DNA of 64,000 bases from assembly GCA_946699065.1 (NCBI GenBank), contig CAMPDV010000130.1, forward strand, positions 434,001 to 498,000, given 5' to 3'. The notes beneath the pieces were generated by a model. That model was not told the origin of the DNA. It ran no database searches and saw only the letters and a list, made by a program, of their open reading frames with translations. Shown here in pieces: positions 11,621 to 23,189 of the stretch. Positions within the stretch are counted from its first letter, which is position 1, and each line of letters begins with the position of its first letter. This DNA comes from Loxodes magnus (lineage: Eukaryota; Ciliophora; Karyorelictea; Loxodida; Loxodidae). Both the position numbers and the translations under genes were made by a program.

Positions 11621-12097
11621 TGCAATGTTGATTTTTCAGATTTTTAAATTTCCACAGTGTTTAATAAATCTCAAACTCATTAAAAAGGTTCACTAATACC
11701 CTTTTAAATTCTTAATTTTCCATCTAAAGGAGGAAAGTTTGTTAACTACATTTTACTAAGAGTTATTAAGTTTGCTAGATGGTCTGTTATTTCTTAGGTG
11801 CCATTTTATATATATAATAAGAAATTAATAAAATGTCATTAAACTGATTAAAGACAATTTTGAAAATCATTTTAGTAAATTTAAAAGTTGCAAATAAGTA
11901 AAAATAGGAAATTATTTGATATCCATAGATATTAAGTAAAATATATTGAAAAAATAGAATTAGTTTAGTTTAATAAAATTGTAATTTGCTTTTTATTTAA
12001 AGCATAAAAAACACGAATTAGAAAAAAGTTTAAAAAAAGTTAACAAATCCCTTTTTTCAAAGATTTATGGAAAAATATTATTAGGATTAAATACTTT

Positions 12098-12415
12098 AAA
12101 TAGGAAGGAGCAGTCCTCCGACTGAGATTAACTTAACTCATAGTACCTGGAAATACTTCAGGAGAGAAAAATTGAGCAAAATCTTGGTAGGAGCTAAGAG
12201 GAAAGAACTGGAGGCATTGAGGCACGGTTGTTGAAAGATGCCAGACGATTGAGTCTCTTGGAGCACCACTCCAATCATGTCCTATTAGAAGACAGAATTT
12301 CCAAAGGAGTGAAGCACTGGAAGCAACTTCAAAGGGAAATTTATTAACTTTAAATAAAATTAATTTAAAGAGTTGCGCACCATCGAGATTGATACAAGTT
12401 CTATAATCGAATTTA
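12098..12415 (+). repeat. Short element with 3' hairpin (head type 1), full length
   Basis: It begins AATAGGAAGGAG like the copy at 4520. It has a diverged core (GCCAGACGATTGAGTCTCTT) and ends in the hairpin arm AGAGTTGCGCACC (12369-12381) with the tail TCTATAATCGAATTTATTTA. The distal hairpin arm (to 12402) has lost part of the pairing. It lies in the left-arm-only segment and is among the most diverged copies. Confidence 0.55.
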
Positions 12416-12419
12416 TTTA

Positions 12420-13620
12420 TGTAGAGTAGTCTGCCACTTAAAATATAATTAATTAAAACTAGAAAATAGTTTATAAAGTTAAGAAGGATTTTAGTTTAAA
12501 ATTAAATTAAGAAGTAAGATTATTAAAAAAGGAAAAATATTTAAAAATAAGTAAAAAACATTAAATAATATAAAGTAGTTTAACAATGTAGAAATAAGTT
12601 TCATAAGCAAATTAAAAAATAAAATAATATAAAACTTTAAACAACTGAGGGATTTTAGAATTAGTTTTCTTTTTTTCTTGAATACAAAATTAATTAATTT
12701 ACATAATTAGTAATTCATAATAAATCCATTTGGATCCTTTTTTAATTAAAATAAAATTAATTAAAGAATATAAAAGAAAAGCTACCAAAATGCTTATTCT
12801 ATTACCTAAAAAAAGTTTAAAAATGTGATTAAGAAATTCTGGATTTCAAAATCCATTAATTTAAATAATTAGATAAAAAGTACTTTTATAATAAAAACTA
12901 ATTAAGGAAAAAATTAAAATTAAATAACAAATATGATATTAGTGTAATTACATAAATTTTCATTAGTAAATTTAACAAAATAATTTAAGCTTTAAAGGAT
13001 CAAACACGAATAAAAGTATAAGTAATCTTTATTTTAAATCTAAAACTTTATTAGGACATTTTTCTTTTTTAAAATAATTAAAATATATTCTTAAATAAAT
13101 TGCTAATTGAATTTTTTATAATCCCTTAAATTTAATTCAGAAAAAGAAGATTAAAATCATTTATTTAGTTTTTATTCTAATGAAAAATACTTTATTTTCT
13201 TTTTGTTTTATTAAATGATCTAATTAGATTTAAAATTTGTTCTATTATAAATAATTTCATTCCTTTTATTGAAAATTACTAAAACATCTAAATATATTTA
13301 AGCTCAATTACTTTTATTATTTTATCTGAAAACAAGTCATGAATTTGATTTCTTAATCTTCCTTTGATTGATAATGAAATTTTAGATACTAGAATAGATA
13401 GAGTTTGTTCTAAAGATTTTGCTTTTACTCGAACCATCATCTTGTAAGCAAAAATCCTTTTCAGTTCTTTCAATTTTAATTTTAATTTCTTAATTAATAA
13501 TGATAACTAGGCTAGCATTGCTTGTTTCCTTAATAGCTTTAACTTTTGCCTATAAAAATGAATCTGAGTATATATTTTAAATAGAAATGAGTAAAGCTTT
13601 TAATTTAAAATGTAAAGTCG
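12420..13620 (-). other. AT-rich interval with a coding-like minus-strand stretch
   Basis: The part below about 13200 shows nothing I can support. At about 13200-13590 two minus-strand frames look protein-like. One reads AKVKAIKETSNASLVIIINQ, then a basic KIFRTNSIYSSIQ region. The other reads KELKRIFAYKMMVRVKAKSL. Only one can be real and neither has a clear start codon or a recognised family. It lies just upstream of, and divergent from, the TRIM-like gene. Confidence 0.3.
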
Positions 13621-13654
13621 ATATTTATTCTTATGATTGAGTAATTAAAATAAA

Positions 13655-15733
13655 ATGTCTTCAACTTTATGCGTGTTGTGTGAAGAAAGCTTCAATAGAG
13701 GAAAAAAGATTCCAAGAAGAATTGAATGTGGCTGCATCTATTGTGAGTAATGTCTTAAGGTTTTTACTAAAGTGAACAAATACTACAAGTGCTAAATTCA
13801 TAAATAGAGGACTAGCAAATTGGTTGAAAATCTAGAAATAGCTGAGGAATGCTTTAAAGTAGAAAATGGATAGTAATAAATTAGATAGAATTAGCTTTGC
13901 ATGAATCATTAAGAAGTTTACAAATTTTTTTGTTTAGATGATAATGAAAAAGTATGCGGAACTTGTACCATAGAAAATCACGATGGACATAATTTCATTT
14001 CATTAGAATAAAAATATTTGGAAACATAATAGCAAGTGATTCTCGAGTTAGATGCTCTAGAAGACTCATTATACATAAATGAAAAAATTAAAGATTATAA
14101 AACTTTATAATAAACTTTAGGAAGCAAAATAATAAAAATAAGGCAAGAAGCTATTGATGCATAAAAATACTTGCATAGTTAAATTGATTAAATATGCTCT
14201 TCAGAATTTAAAAGTCAAATAGAAAAATTATAAAGAACCCATAGTTAAAATTCGTAAAGACTAACCAAAATTAAAATAATATAAAATAAGCTAATAGTAA
14301 TTAAATAAAAGGAAAATAAAAGTATAGAGGATTGGTTGTAAACTGCCCAGGAAATACAAATTTTGAAGAGTGAGCACGAATAAAATTAGTGGAATATCGA
14401 GAATGAAAATATTTAAGGAAATAATGCAAATGAAATTTTTGATAATTTCACCAATAAAATTATTTAAAATATTGCCTAAATAAATTAGATAGAAGTTCTG
14501 AAAGAAAATTCATCAAATCATGGGATTAAAAAATAAAACCATTAAAAAAATTAAGTGCATATATAATAAGAAAATTAAAGAGAGCTAAATTTAAAATGAA
14601 ATGAAGAATTATTAAATGCAAATAAGGAAATAAATACTTTGCATTAAACTGTAAATGAATTGGAAAAATAGAAATAAAATTTAGAGTAGTTAATAGATTA
14701 AATAATAAATGAAATGGACTAAAAAAGACAAGATTATATTATAGAAAACAATTGAATAGAGGAACATAAGTAACAGGCTAAAAGGAACCAGAAATAAATA
14801 TACAGAAAGAAAATAATTAATAAAGAAGAGTAAAATGATATAGAGCTGCAGTAATAATATTAGGAACTTCCCTTCGATGTTATTACATTAAAAAATAGGA
14901 AGTAAAACAAAAAAAAAGTGTGATCTCATTATATAATAGCATAGTATAATAGTAATAATAAGCTTCTTTATAAACTAAGCTCGAGAGAAATATCTTAATT
15001 CAACCTTCCTATTGAAAAAATATGACGTAATTACACTTTCTCAACTTAAGTTAGTAATGACATAATTATTTTGGCTGGTGGAGATAAAATAAAAAATCAT
15101 TGCGATTATATTTTCCAAATACATATGATGTAGTTAAAGAAATAAAATCTGCTTTATCCCAAAGTATTAACTTCATTGGTTTATGATAACTTAAATTAGG
15201 TTTTTGCTATCAATGGGTTTGCTTCTTAGTTAGGATATTCCAATAAATGCGAGATATATAATATAGTAAACTCTAAGTAAAATGAAATATAAAATCATCC
15301 TTATTAAATGGGACGATCTGGAAATACCTATGCATATGATTATTTGATAACATTTGGAGGGTATGGATGTAATTGCGAAGATTAAGTTTGCTTTTACGAT
15401 ATTTCATTAAATCAATGATATCATTTTTATGATGTTATTCCTCTTAAAGTCGCGTGCAGTTCTTCAGTTTATGCTGCTGATATTGAACTCATTTTTCTAT
15501 TTGATAACTACGAAAGATTAAATTCAACTTATACATTTGACTTTTAGTAATTTTATGAGCATGGAGAGTCATTTCCTTTCTATTAGGAATATTCATATTA
15601 TTCATTCAACTTCAATGGAATATATTAAAATAAAAATATTTTTATGTTCCAAACTGACGGAAATGAGCTATATTCATATAATATGCAAGTAGGTAGTTGG
15701 AGTTAGGTCGAATCTTGAGGGACTACATTATAA
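13655..15733 (+). CDS. TRIM-like RING / B-box / coiled-coil / propeller protein
   Basis: About 692 residues in one frame from the ATG at 13655. Residues 6-50 form a RING-like finger: CVLC, then CGCIYCEQC, then CQIH. A B-box type 2 follows (CMNHQEVYKFFC, CGTC, HDGH). A long Gln/Lys/Asn/Glu-rich coiled coil covers roughly residues 120-430. The last third has beta-propeller-like repeats (GGYGCNCED, GRSGNTYAYDYLITFGG) resembling Kelch. RING plus B-box proteins are usually ubiquitin ligases; the substrate is unknown. Dozens of in-frame TAA/TAG and several TGA (for example NQWYHF) need reassignment. The stop is ambiguous because TAA recurs at 15731, 15737 and 15743; I chose the first. It is absent from the right arm. 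Confidence 0.8.
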
Positions 15734-15745
15734 TTTTAAACTTAA

Positions 15746-16185
15746 ATATTCCTTTAAATAAAAATACTCTAACATCACCGTAAAATTGAACCCCACACCT
15801 CCTTCTTTTTGTGCTAAAGAAAATGCTTTTTTTTTCTAATAAATCAAAAATATAGATAAAATATTTTTAAAATGCCTATAAAATATTTGTTAGACTTTAG
15901 TTTTAAATTCTACACTTTCTTCGTTAAATTTGCATTCTTAAGTGTGTTGTAAAGGTATTTTGTAATTAAAGCTCAATTATAGTTTATCTCTCTGTATTTT
16001 AATTATTTTTCGCTTTTATTTATAAAGATCATGATTTAAATAATTTCTGAAATTTAAATATAATAACAAACTTAAAAGAAATTAAACTAAATACTTAGAA
16101 TAAAAACTTTTAAGGTAAGTTAAAAAAGGGAAAAATAAATCATAATTATCCTATTTTAATTTCTAATTTTTATAAAAGATAAAAA
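15746..16185. other. AT-rich intergenic interval
   Basis: This covers the region downstream of the TRIM-like gene. It contains T-rich and A-rich runs, and I see no repeat, RNA or supported ORF here. Confidence 0.4.
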
Positions 16186-16189
16186 ATAA

Positions 16190-17042
16190 CTTTATAGACT
16201 TTTAAACTGTAAAAAGAACTCTCTGAAAATGCTAAAAAATTAATATCAAGCACTTTAAGAATAATTAAAAAAAATCATAGTGCTTCAAAATATTCTTTTA
16301 GTATGCATGGTAAACGAGAATTGAATCTTATTTACGAAATTAAGATTTTAGGTATATAAAAGTAAACGATTTGTATATAAACATCTAGAAAATTTGATTT
16401 TGGTGAGAATTAAAAAATGTTAAAACTTCTAGAAAGAAAATGAATTATTGCTAGTAAAATAATTAAAAATATCAAATAAATATAAATTTTATCTTTAAAT
16501 ACCTACTATTTTTTACATTAATTTATAAGGATTCATTTTCTTTTAAATTTTTGCTTTTTTTGCAATGTTTCAGAAATGAATTTTAAATTTAACTCTTTAA
16601 AATTAAAAATTAGATTCTAGCCAAGAAAATTTAAAATAAAACCAAGTGTTTTTTATACTGATAACATGTCTAATCAAAGGTTTTCAATCGAGAAGAATTA
16701 TAAACCATTTGAATGAAAAGAAAGTACTTTCTATTTAATAGATAAAGGAATCAAGGTTTATTCTATTTATCTTCTAATTATTTTTCAATTAAAGTTTTTC
16801 TTATAGATTCTTATTTTATGTTTCTAAATTAATAATCCTATCTATTTCAGAATTTCACATATAAATAATTATATTATAAAATGTAAAATTATAAAACCAA
16901 TGTTTTCTTTATCTTTAGTATTGAACATTTATATTATTTATATTATTTTAAAAATAATCAAAGTAGCTATGAGCTTAAAATATTTTAAGAAGATTAAACT
17001 CTTTCAAGCAAAAAATAAAAATTTATCTCTATTTCCTATTTA
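16190..17042 (+). CDS. Putative membrane protein, hypothetical
   Basis: A continuous plus frame gives a basic soluble part (KELSENAKKLISSTLRIIKK, then SMHGKRELNLIYEIKILG). From an ATG at about 16665 it gives MSNQRFSIEKNYKPFEWKES followed by two hydrophobic stretches rich in Ile, Leu and Phe, which could be membrane segments. It ends at a TAA near 17040. The true start could be upstream or at 16665. A GT...AG stretch begins near 16757 and might be an intron. No family was recognised. Confidence 0.3.
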
Positions 17043-17099
17043 ATTATACAAATCTACTTGAAAAATCTTACTTTTAATTAGTATATTTATTGCTTTTAT

Positions 17100-17920
17100 T
17101 TTATTTATATTTAGGTTTTCCGTTTTCTTCATCTATAAAATGTAAACTATTATAATTTCTCCAAAATAAATATGAATTTGAATAATTAATTCTAAGTGTT
17201 CTTGAAGAAATCTCACCATATTCTCATAAAACTTCTATGTATGGAAGTGAATTAAAAATTATTAAATGTTTTTGCTTCTAACTTTCTTTCTCCAGTTTTG
17301 TAGAGATTAGTCAACTTTGCCAATATTATTTTCCTTTAGTCTATAGACTCTCCTAGATCATGGTTGTAAATTTTTCATAATTACTTTTGTATTTCTTCGG
17401 TTTTATCTTTTTAATTTTTGCTGCTTTTTAAAACAATTTTAGGTATAAATTTTAAAATCATGTAAACTCTTAACACTTTTTGTCAGAATTTTTATCAATT
17501 TGCAATAAAAACACTTCTTCTTCCTCATTTTCCTATTTTATTATAAAAACATTCAATCAGATTTTTAAACCTGCCAATCAAGTAATAGACAAGCTCTCTA
17601 ATCAACTATTATTCTATTTATACATTTTTCTGTTTCATTTTCTGATACTAGGTTTAAGTTAGTCTACTCTGAAAATGCTGCATGTTTTAAAAGATATTTA
17701 ATCTCTATTTTAAAGCTTAAGTCTTTAATCAATTTCTTTCTATTTTAAAATTTTTTCATAAGTCTTTCGTTGTCCTTCTTTATTTGCTTTATCTCTTATT
17801 TCAAGTTTAATAATATTTTAACTGTTTGCTAGAAACTCAATAGCTCGTTCATAAAGATTTCGTATATTTCTTATGAAAATTGATTTGACCTATTTATGCA
17901 GTTTTGCTTCAAAATCGTAG
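17100..17920 (-). pseudogene. Gag-like remnant with partial zinc knuckle
   Basis: The minus strand encodes Lys/Glu/Gln-rich stretches. One, near 17502-17545, reads KKKCFYCKLIKIL, with the first two Cys of a knuckle at 17502-17513. The matching His and last Cys are not found. The CFYC motif is shared with the better preserved copies at 23416-23457 and 57027-57068. It ends next to the palindrome junction at 17922. Confidence 0.4.
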
Positions 17921-17921
17921 A

Positions 17922-19069
17922 TACTTAAAAATGAGCATTCTTATTGTTACTTGCTTATATCGATTGACTCCTATGTTTTTGGCGGTAAAAAAAACATTTT
18001 TTTATTTTTTATGACATTTTTTCCGATCCCTTTTAAAAATGTTAAAACTTTAGATGGATTTTATTAAACAAATTAGCGAATCTTTCTTATAAATTATAAA
18101 AGCAAATAAATAGAAAAATAATTAATAAAAAAGCTTAAGTTAGAAGTTAGAAGCTAGTAATTAAAAACGTTTAGTTATTGCGAATTTCCTTTTATAATAT
18201 TCGAGGCTTTTAAATAATGAAATATAACTTTCTTAATCAAGCTTTACGATCAAAAATATTTGAATCATAAGAATGAGTATCAATACGAAAATTGCTTTCA
18301 TTGACATGATTATGATTGCTCAATTAGAAAATGCAAGAAAGTTTCAAGCATTACTACAATCTAAATTCCATATGAGTAGGAAAAAAATAAATATAGAAAT
18401 AGATTGAACTACTTGCTTTTGTATTGTAATTAAAAATATTTAGAAGAAGATTCTTCCACAAAAATTTTTAGTTTAAAGCTAGGGAATTAATATAAAATAC
18501 AAAATAATAAATTTATAGTACAACAAGGATAATTAATCTAATATATTAAGCAAGAAAAAAGTATAAATCGTATAAAAAAGTGAACGTATATTCTTTAAGG
18601 AATATTAAAAGAATCTAAATTTTAATTTAAAATATCGAGAAGATTTAGAAATTACAAATTTTAAAACATTTTTCAGGAACAAAAACAGATAAATTGAAAT
18701 GAGGTAAAATGCTAATTTTAATTTATAAAAACTAAGTCAATTTTTAATATAAAAACTTGATTTTTTTAAATATTTTTAATAAGAAATATTCTTTAAAGAA
18801 AAATCTAATTTATCTCTAAATAATATAAATAGAATAAATTTATAAAATTATTTAAAAATTGAGAAGAAATAATTATTATATAAAAGCAAAAAAATAAAAG
18901 TAAGTGAATCTAATACAATTAATTTTATTCTAAAAAGTAATTATATTTGTAATATAAAAAATAAATTTAAAAAATTTATATTATTGAATAAATATAAATC
19001 AATCTTACTTTAAATATTATTTAAACTGAATTAGTATGTAAATATTTTTATTTTATTAAATTAACTTTT
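17922..19069. repeat. Palindrome A, left arm, proximal part
   Basis: This is the reverse complement of 27625-28771. The homology starts at TACTTAAAAAT (17922-17932) and ends within TTAACTTTT at 19069. Beyond that point the two sides diverge, the left into the loop module start and the right (27624 downward) into the module end. Confidence 0.92.
18054..18800 (+). CDS. Hypothetical Cys/His-containing protein
   Basis: An ATG at 18054 opens MDFIKQISESFLQ and a Gln/Lys/Asn-rich stretch. The protein-like reading then continues in another frame as FEAFKQWNITFLIKLYDQ and a Cys/His cluster, NCFHWHDYDCSIRKCKK, at about 18285-18340. This could be a small metal-binding site. A basic tail follows. One frame change near 18190 needs an intron or marks decay. 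The other-arm copy (about 27890-28640, minus) changes the first Cys of the cluster to Phe. No family was recognised. Confidence 0.4.
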
Positions 19070-20148
19070 AATTACAAAACATCTATAATTAATTGATTTT
19101 TTTATATTCATTTGACTTATATTATTCTATGAATTTATTATTTTTGATTTTAATAAATAAAAAACATTAAAAATAAAGTAAAATCGTTTTATTTTTGATT
19201 TTTATCTTTAAATATTAAAATTTTTATTTAGTTTTTAGAAATAATTTATATAAAAATATTTATTGCATCATGCTATAAAAAGCTAATAATATGCTTCGCT
19301 AAAGTATAATTAATTAATTTTGTCTAAATATTTAATTTAGCATAAATTTTCTAAATTTTATTTATAAATAAAACTCACTTTTTTACTAAATTTAGTTATA
19401 TAAACAAAATAATTTATTCAATCTTTTTTTAATTATTTAAATACTTATTAAAAAATATGTTAAATTTTAGAAATTTATTTTCATAGAATTGTTAAGCTAT
19501 AAAAAGGATAATATTTTGACTAGAAGAATACTATTTTCAATTTATTTTTCCGAAATAAAATTTTAATCTTATTGTGCTTGTTTTTTTTAATTATTTTTGT
19601 ACTTTTTACTCTTCATTTTCACAAATTATTATAATTATAATAGAATTATGTTAAAATAGTTAACTAATTAAAATTTTATTCTCTTTTCAAAAGTTTATCT
19701 AACTCTTCGAAAGAAAATTTATTTTTTGCTTTTTTGATCAAGATTGTTCAAAACAAATAATTATAAATTAACTAAAATATAACAAGCCTAGATGTTTAAT
19801 TTAGAAATAAAGGCCAAAAATTTTATTAATTATATTATTATTTTTCAGATTTTTCTCATATATCAAATTTCTCTATATCTATATCTTAAACTATAAATTA
19901 ATTTATAAATAAATAAATTTGATTATAGAGCGCGTAGCACTCTCGTTGGTGCGTAGCTCTTTAAAAAAAATGTTTCATACTGGCAAGAATGTTTATTACT
20001 GATAAAATTATCAGATACTGGTAGACCTTGTTCAATACTGGTATCAGTACTGATAAAAATGTTCAATACTGATATAATTTTAGAATACTTGTAATCTTTA
20101 ATACTTGCTGGAGGTCCAAGGACATGGGAGGATTGTTTCTCATTGCAT

Positions 20149-20370
20149 CACCAAAGCAGAGGATGACATATGTCAATTATGGGTACTTAAATTCCCCACC
20201 TCTGATGAAGCTCGCAATATTATTTCTTTTTCGTTCCAGTATTAAAAATAAACGAAGCCAAGTCAAGCCAGTGTCGAAGGTCTAAGAATCTCATGTCTCG
20301 AGGCCAAACCAAAGCAGAGGATGACATATGTCGATTATGGATACTTAACTTCCCCAACCTCTGATGAAGA
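20149..20370. repeat. Diverged direct repeat inside the insertion
   Basis: Two 62-base units beginning ACCAAAGCAGAGGATGACAT lie at 20149-20210 and 20309-20370. They differ at only a few positions. Each contains the palindrome GACATATGTC and ends CCTCTGATGAAG. They are separated by a unique GC-richer stretch. Confidence 0.8.
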
Positions 20371-20437
20371 TGACCTTGTTGTTCACCTTCGAACAACTAT
20401 GGCGGCTTTAAAAAAATATATAATATAATAATTGAAA

Positions 20438-20725
20438 AGATGGTGGGAGCTGAGAATGACTTTCGTGACAACATTTTCTGGTTTTATGGCTAGGAACAAG
20501 TTCCTTTCCTGTCGCTGAGAAACTCCCTGGTCAGAGTCATTTTCTGAAGGGAATACTGTCTTTGGGATTATCCATTCTTGGTAGGGGTTGAAGCCTGGCT
20601 GCTCATAGCAATGAACTCCCTAGTAGCTGTGCCTGGAGCACAACAGGATATCCCCGTTATTCCATAAAAAGAGAGCATCGGGTCGTGCAATCAGAAAGGA
20701 GTTTCCGGTCCAAAAACTTTTTTAG
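20438..20725 (-). repeat. GC-rich short element head (type 2)
   Basis: This is about 45% GC against about 23% around it. Shared features with the copies at 22383-22680, 50440-50625, 57815-58120 and 62810-63000 are a GGAACAAGTTCC palindrome, a TAGGGGYTTGAAG core, and GGATATCCCCGTTAT, which can form a hairpin. It is the 5' head of the 846 bp insertion when read on the minus strand. Confidence 0.65.
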
Positions 20726-21060
20726 TTGAAATTAATTAATAAATTAATTAATTTTCACTTTTTCGATCTATAATCATTTTGATTTTTATATTATTTTTTC
20801 AGTTTATTCAATTTAAAAACTGCAAAATGCTCGCGTTGTTTTATTCCTTTATTTTGTTTTAGATTTATAATTGATATTAATATTTTAGTTTTGTAGATAA
20901 AAAAGTTTAATTTATTATGTTTGTATTTTTAAATTCTATATTTATATATAAAGTATATTTGTTTATATTTTCTTTTAATAAAGTTTCTTTTATTAATTTT
21001 ATCATTTAATTACAAATTTAAACTTTTTAGTATTTTAACATTTTAAAATAAAAAATAGTG

Positions 21061-21600
21061 ATGGGTAATCTTTGTGCTAGAAACACTAAATAATAAGATA
21101 CTTTTTTGCTTAATTAAACTGTATTAAATGAAAAGACTATTACTGTTATTGGACCTGCAAGATCTGGAAAATCTAGTCTTATTTATTTTTTGAAAAATAG
21201 AGAAACAAAAAGATAATGTGAAATAACTTAATTTGTTGAATAAACAGTCATTCAGTTCGAAGGAAGCCTTTATGATATAAAAGAAGTTCCAGAAGAATAT
21301 AATCGTCAAATATTTACTGATGCATGAGTATATGTTTTAGATTAAAGCTAATAAACTGATTTTTCGGATTTAAATAATTTTTTAAGCAAGGCAAAAGCAA
21401 AAATACCTGTCCTAATTTTTTTAAACAAAAACGATTTAGTTTCTAACTCTTTAGATAATTCTCTAATAGAATTTTAACAAATAATATCGTACAAGATTCT
21501 AGAAAGTAATAATAAAGGAGATAATGTAATTGAAGGATTTAAATGGCTAGTAGAAATGCTAAAATAAGCTAAAAACAAAAAAATAGTTAAAAATATTTGA
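21061..21600 (+). CDS. Arf/Arl-like small GTPase, copy 3
   Basis: A 179-residue family member starting MGNLCARNTK. The P-loop is GPARSGKSS followed by LIYFLKN. Then come YDIKEVPEE instead of switch II, DAWVYVLDQS (TGA as Trp), FLNKND and SNNKGDNVIEGFKWL. I end it at TGA (21598-21600); if that is read as Trp, a TAA follows at 21616. The other module copy (58889-59428, minus) has exactly the same length and differs by very few residues. Confidence 0.85.
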
Positions 21601-21618
21601 TTTTTTGCTTTATTGTAA

Positions 21619-22382
21619 ATTTTCTAAGGTTAAATTATAATATCCTTAAAGAAACTTTAAATTAAAGATATACTGTATTTCTAAATAAAAAGTTAATAAA
21701 CTATTATTTATTTTATAAGCAATCTATTAAATAATCGCTTTAATTACTTAAAATAAATAAAAATTAATTTTAAATTTTTCATTTTTATTTTAAAAGCAAT
21801 TATAAAAGAAATTTACAAAAAGCAATATTAAATTCCTGAAAATATAAATAACTAAAATTTAAGGTAAAAAAGTAATTAAACTTTAATTTAAATAAAAATC
21901 ATAATAATAAATTATAAATATAATATAATTAAACAATTAAAAAAGAAGCAAACTTATTCTTTATAAAAATATACAAAATTTAAAGATTAGCAACTTTCCT
22001 TTCTATCTTTGAATATAAGAATTTTTTCGCAAAAAATTAAAAAATAATAATAAAAATTTTTAAAATGAAAATAGAATTTTTCAATGTTTAGAAATAAAGA
22101 AGAATTAGATGATTAATCTAATCAAATCTAACAAAAATTAATAAATTTTTATTGTGAAATTTATTAGAAATCTTTAAGTTTTATTGTGTAAAAATCTGCT
22201 ATTTAGAACTAATAATTAAATATAAATTTTTAATTAAAGAACAAATTTAAATATAAAATAAATAATTATTTCTCTTTAAATTTTTAATATAATATTTTTC
22301 TAAATTAAATAAGTTTAAATTTAGAAAAAAGAGATTTAATAAAATAATTTTCTTTACATTTAATAAATAAAAGCTATAATTA
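21619..22382. other. AT-rich spacer
   Basis: This is AT-rich sequence between GTPase copy 3 and the GC-rich element. It is matched by the other module copy at about 58125-58870. The matching minus-strand open frame near 22247-22447 overlaps the GC-rich repeat and is not supported as a gene. Confidence 0.4.
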
Positions 22383-22680
22383 AAAAGATGGTGGGAGCTG
22401 AGATTGACCTTCTGAATCATACTTTCTGGTTTTATGGCTAGGAACAAGTTCCTTTCCTGTCGCTGAGAAAGTCCCTGGTCAAAGTCAACCTTTGCAAGGG
22501 AACGCCTTCCTCTTGATTATCCACTCCTGGTAGGGGCTTGAAGCCTGACTGCCCATAGCGATGGAGCTCCCTGGCAGCTGCTTTTCGAAAGCAACAGGAT
22601 ATCCCCGTTATCCCATGAAGGGAGTGTTGGGGTCGTTAAACTGCAAGAAGTTACAGTCCAAAAACTCTTTTAGTTTAAAA
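22383..22680. repeat. GC-rich short element (type 2)
   Basis: This is a nearly full copy of the type 2 head, with the GGAACAAGTTCC palindrome and the hairpin-forming GGATATCCCCGTTATCC. It is present at the same place in the other module copy (57815-58120), so it predates the module duplication, unlike the 846 bp insertion. No 3' hairpin of the AGAGC type is attached here. Confidence 0.65.
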
Positions 22681-23189
22681 TTAAATTAATTAAATTAATA
22701 AATAAAAGCTATTTTAATAAAATTACAATTTTTAGTTTCAACATGATTCATTTTGTTCTTTTACAATTAAAAAAAGAAAAATTTAAGTTTATAAATTTAA
22801 GTGATCTAAGTGATTTAAATAGAATACAACTCCATGAAATTAAATTTATTTTTATGGAATATTTAAAAATTTTAAATTAAAATATCAATATTGCTCTAAA
22901 AGAAATACAGTTAAATAAATGTTTTACTACTTTTCTTATATTTAACTATAAATTAAAGAAATAAAAGGGAATATATTATTAAAAATTCACAGCTAATAAA
23001 TAAAATAAAAAAATTAAATTTTTGATTATGTAGTTAATTTATAGGTCAACTGAAAGATTAATGAATGCATAAGCTTTTTTTAAAGGAAGATAAACATCAA
23101 TTTGTTTAATAAGTAACTTAATAAACTTAAATTCAATAAAAAATTAAATAGAATAAATAATAATTAATAATAATTATATACTAAAAGTA

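Larger units (their letters stand above)
5206..17921. other. 12.7 kb segment present in left arm only
   Basis: In the right arm the sequence matching 5160-5205 runs directly into the sequence matching 17922 onward, at 28761-28771. The 11 bp TACTTAAAAAT is present at both ends of the segment (5195-5205 and 17922-17932) and once at the right-arm junction. The segment carries a small ORF, a GTPase pseudogene split by an insertion, several repeats, Gag-like remnants, a TRIM-like gene and a putative membrane protein. It may be an excised or internally eliminated sequence, a large insertion with a target duplication, or a deletion in the other arm. Confidence 0.85.
19904..20749 (-). mobile_element. 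846 bp insertion with candidate target duplication
   Basis: The other module copy (near 59745) runs straight through this site. Here 846 bases intervene, with TAAATTAATT at 19894-19903 and again at 20740-20749. Read on the minus strand, the element starts with a GC-rich head (20720 down to 20438). It passes a duplicated 62-base unit (20149-20210 and 20309-20370) and an AATACTG-rich stretch (19975-20110). It ends in the hairpin 19927-19960 and the tail TATAATCAAATTTATTTA. No coding region was identified. The polarity and 3' tail suggest retrotransposition in trans. Confidence 0.75.

Noticed and set aside
5206..17921. DNA transposon with terminal inverted repeats
   Set aside because: Apart from the direct 11 bp repeat the two ends show no inverted repeat, and no transposase motif was found inside.
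19975..20110. CRISPR-like or satellite array (AATACTGATA units)
   Set aside because: Units are irregular in length and spacing and there are no uniform spacers; simple degenerate repeat only.
21124..21309. 61-residue minus-strand ORF (copy at 59180-59365)
   Set aside because: Antisense to the P-loop half of GTPase copy 3.
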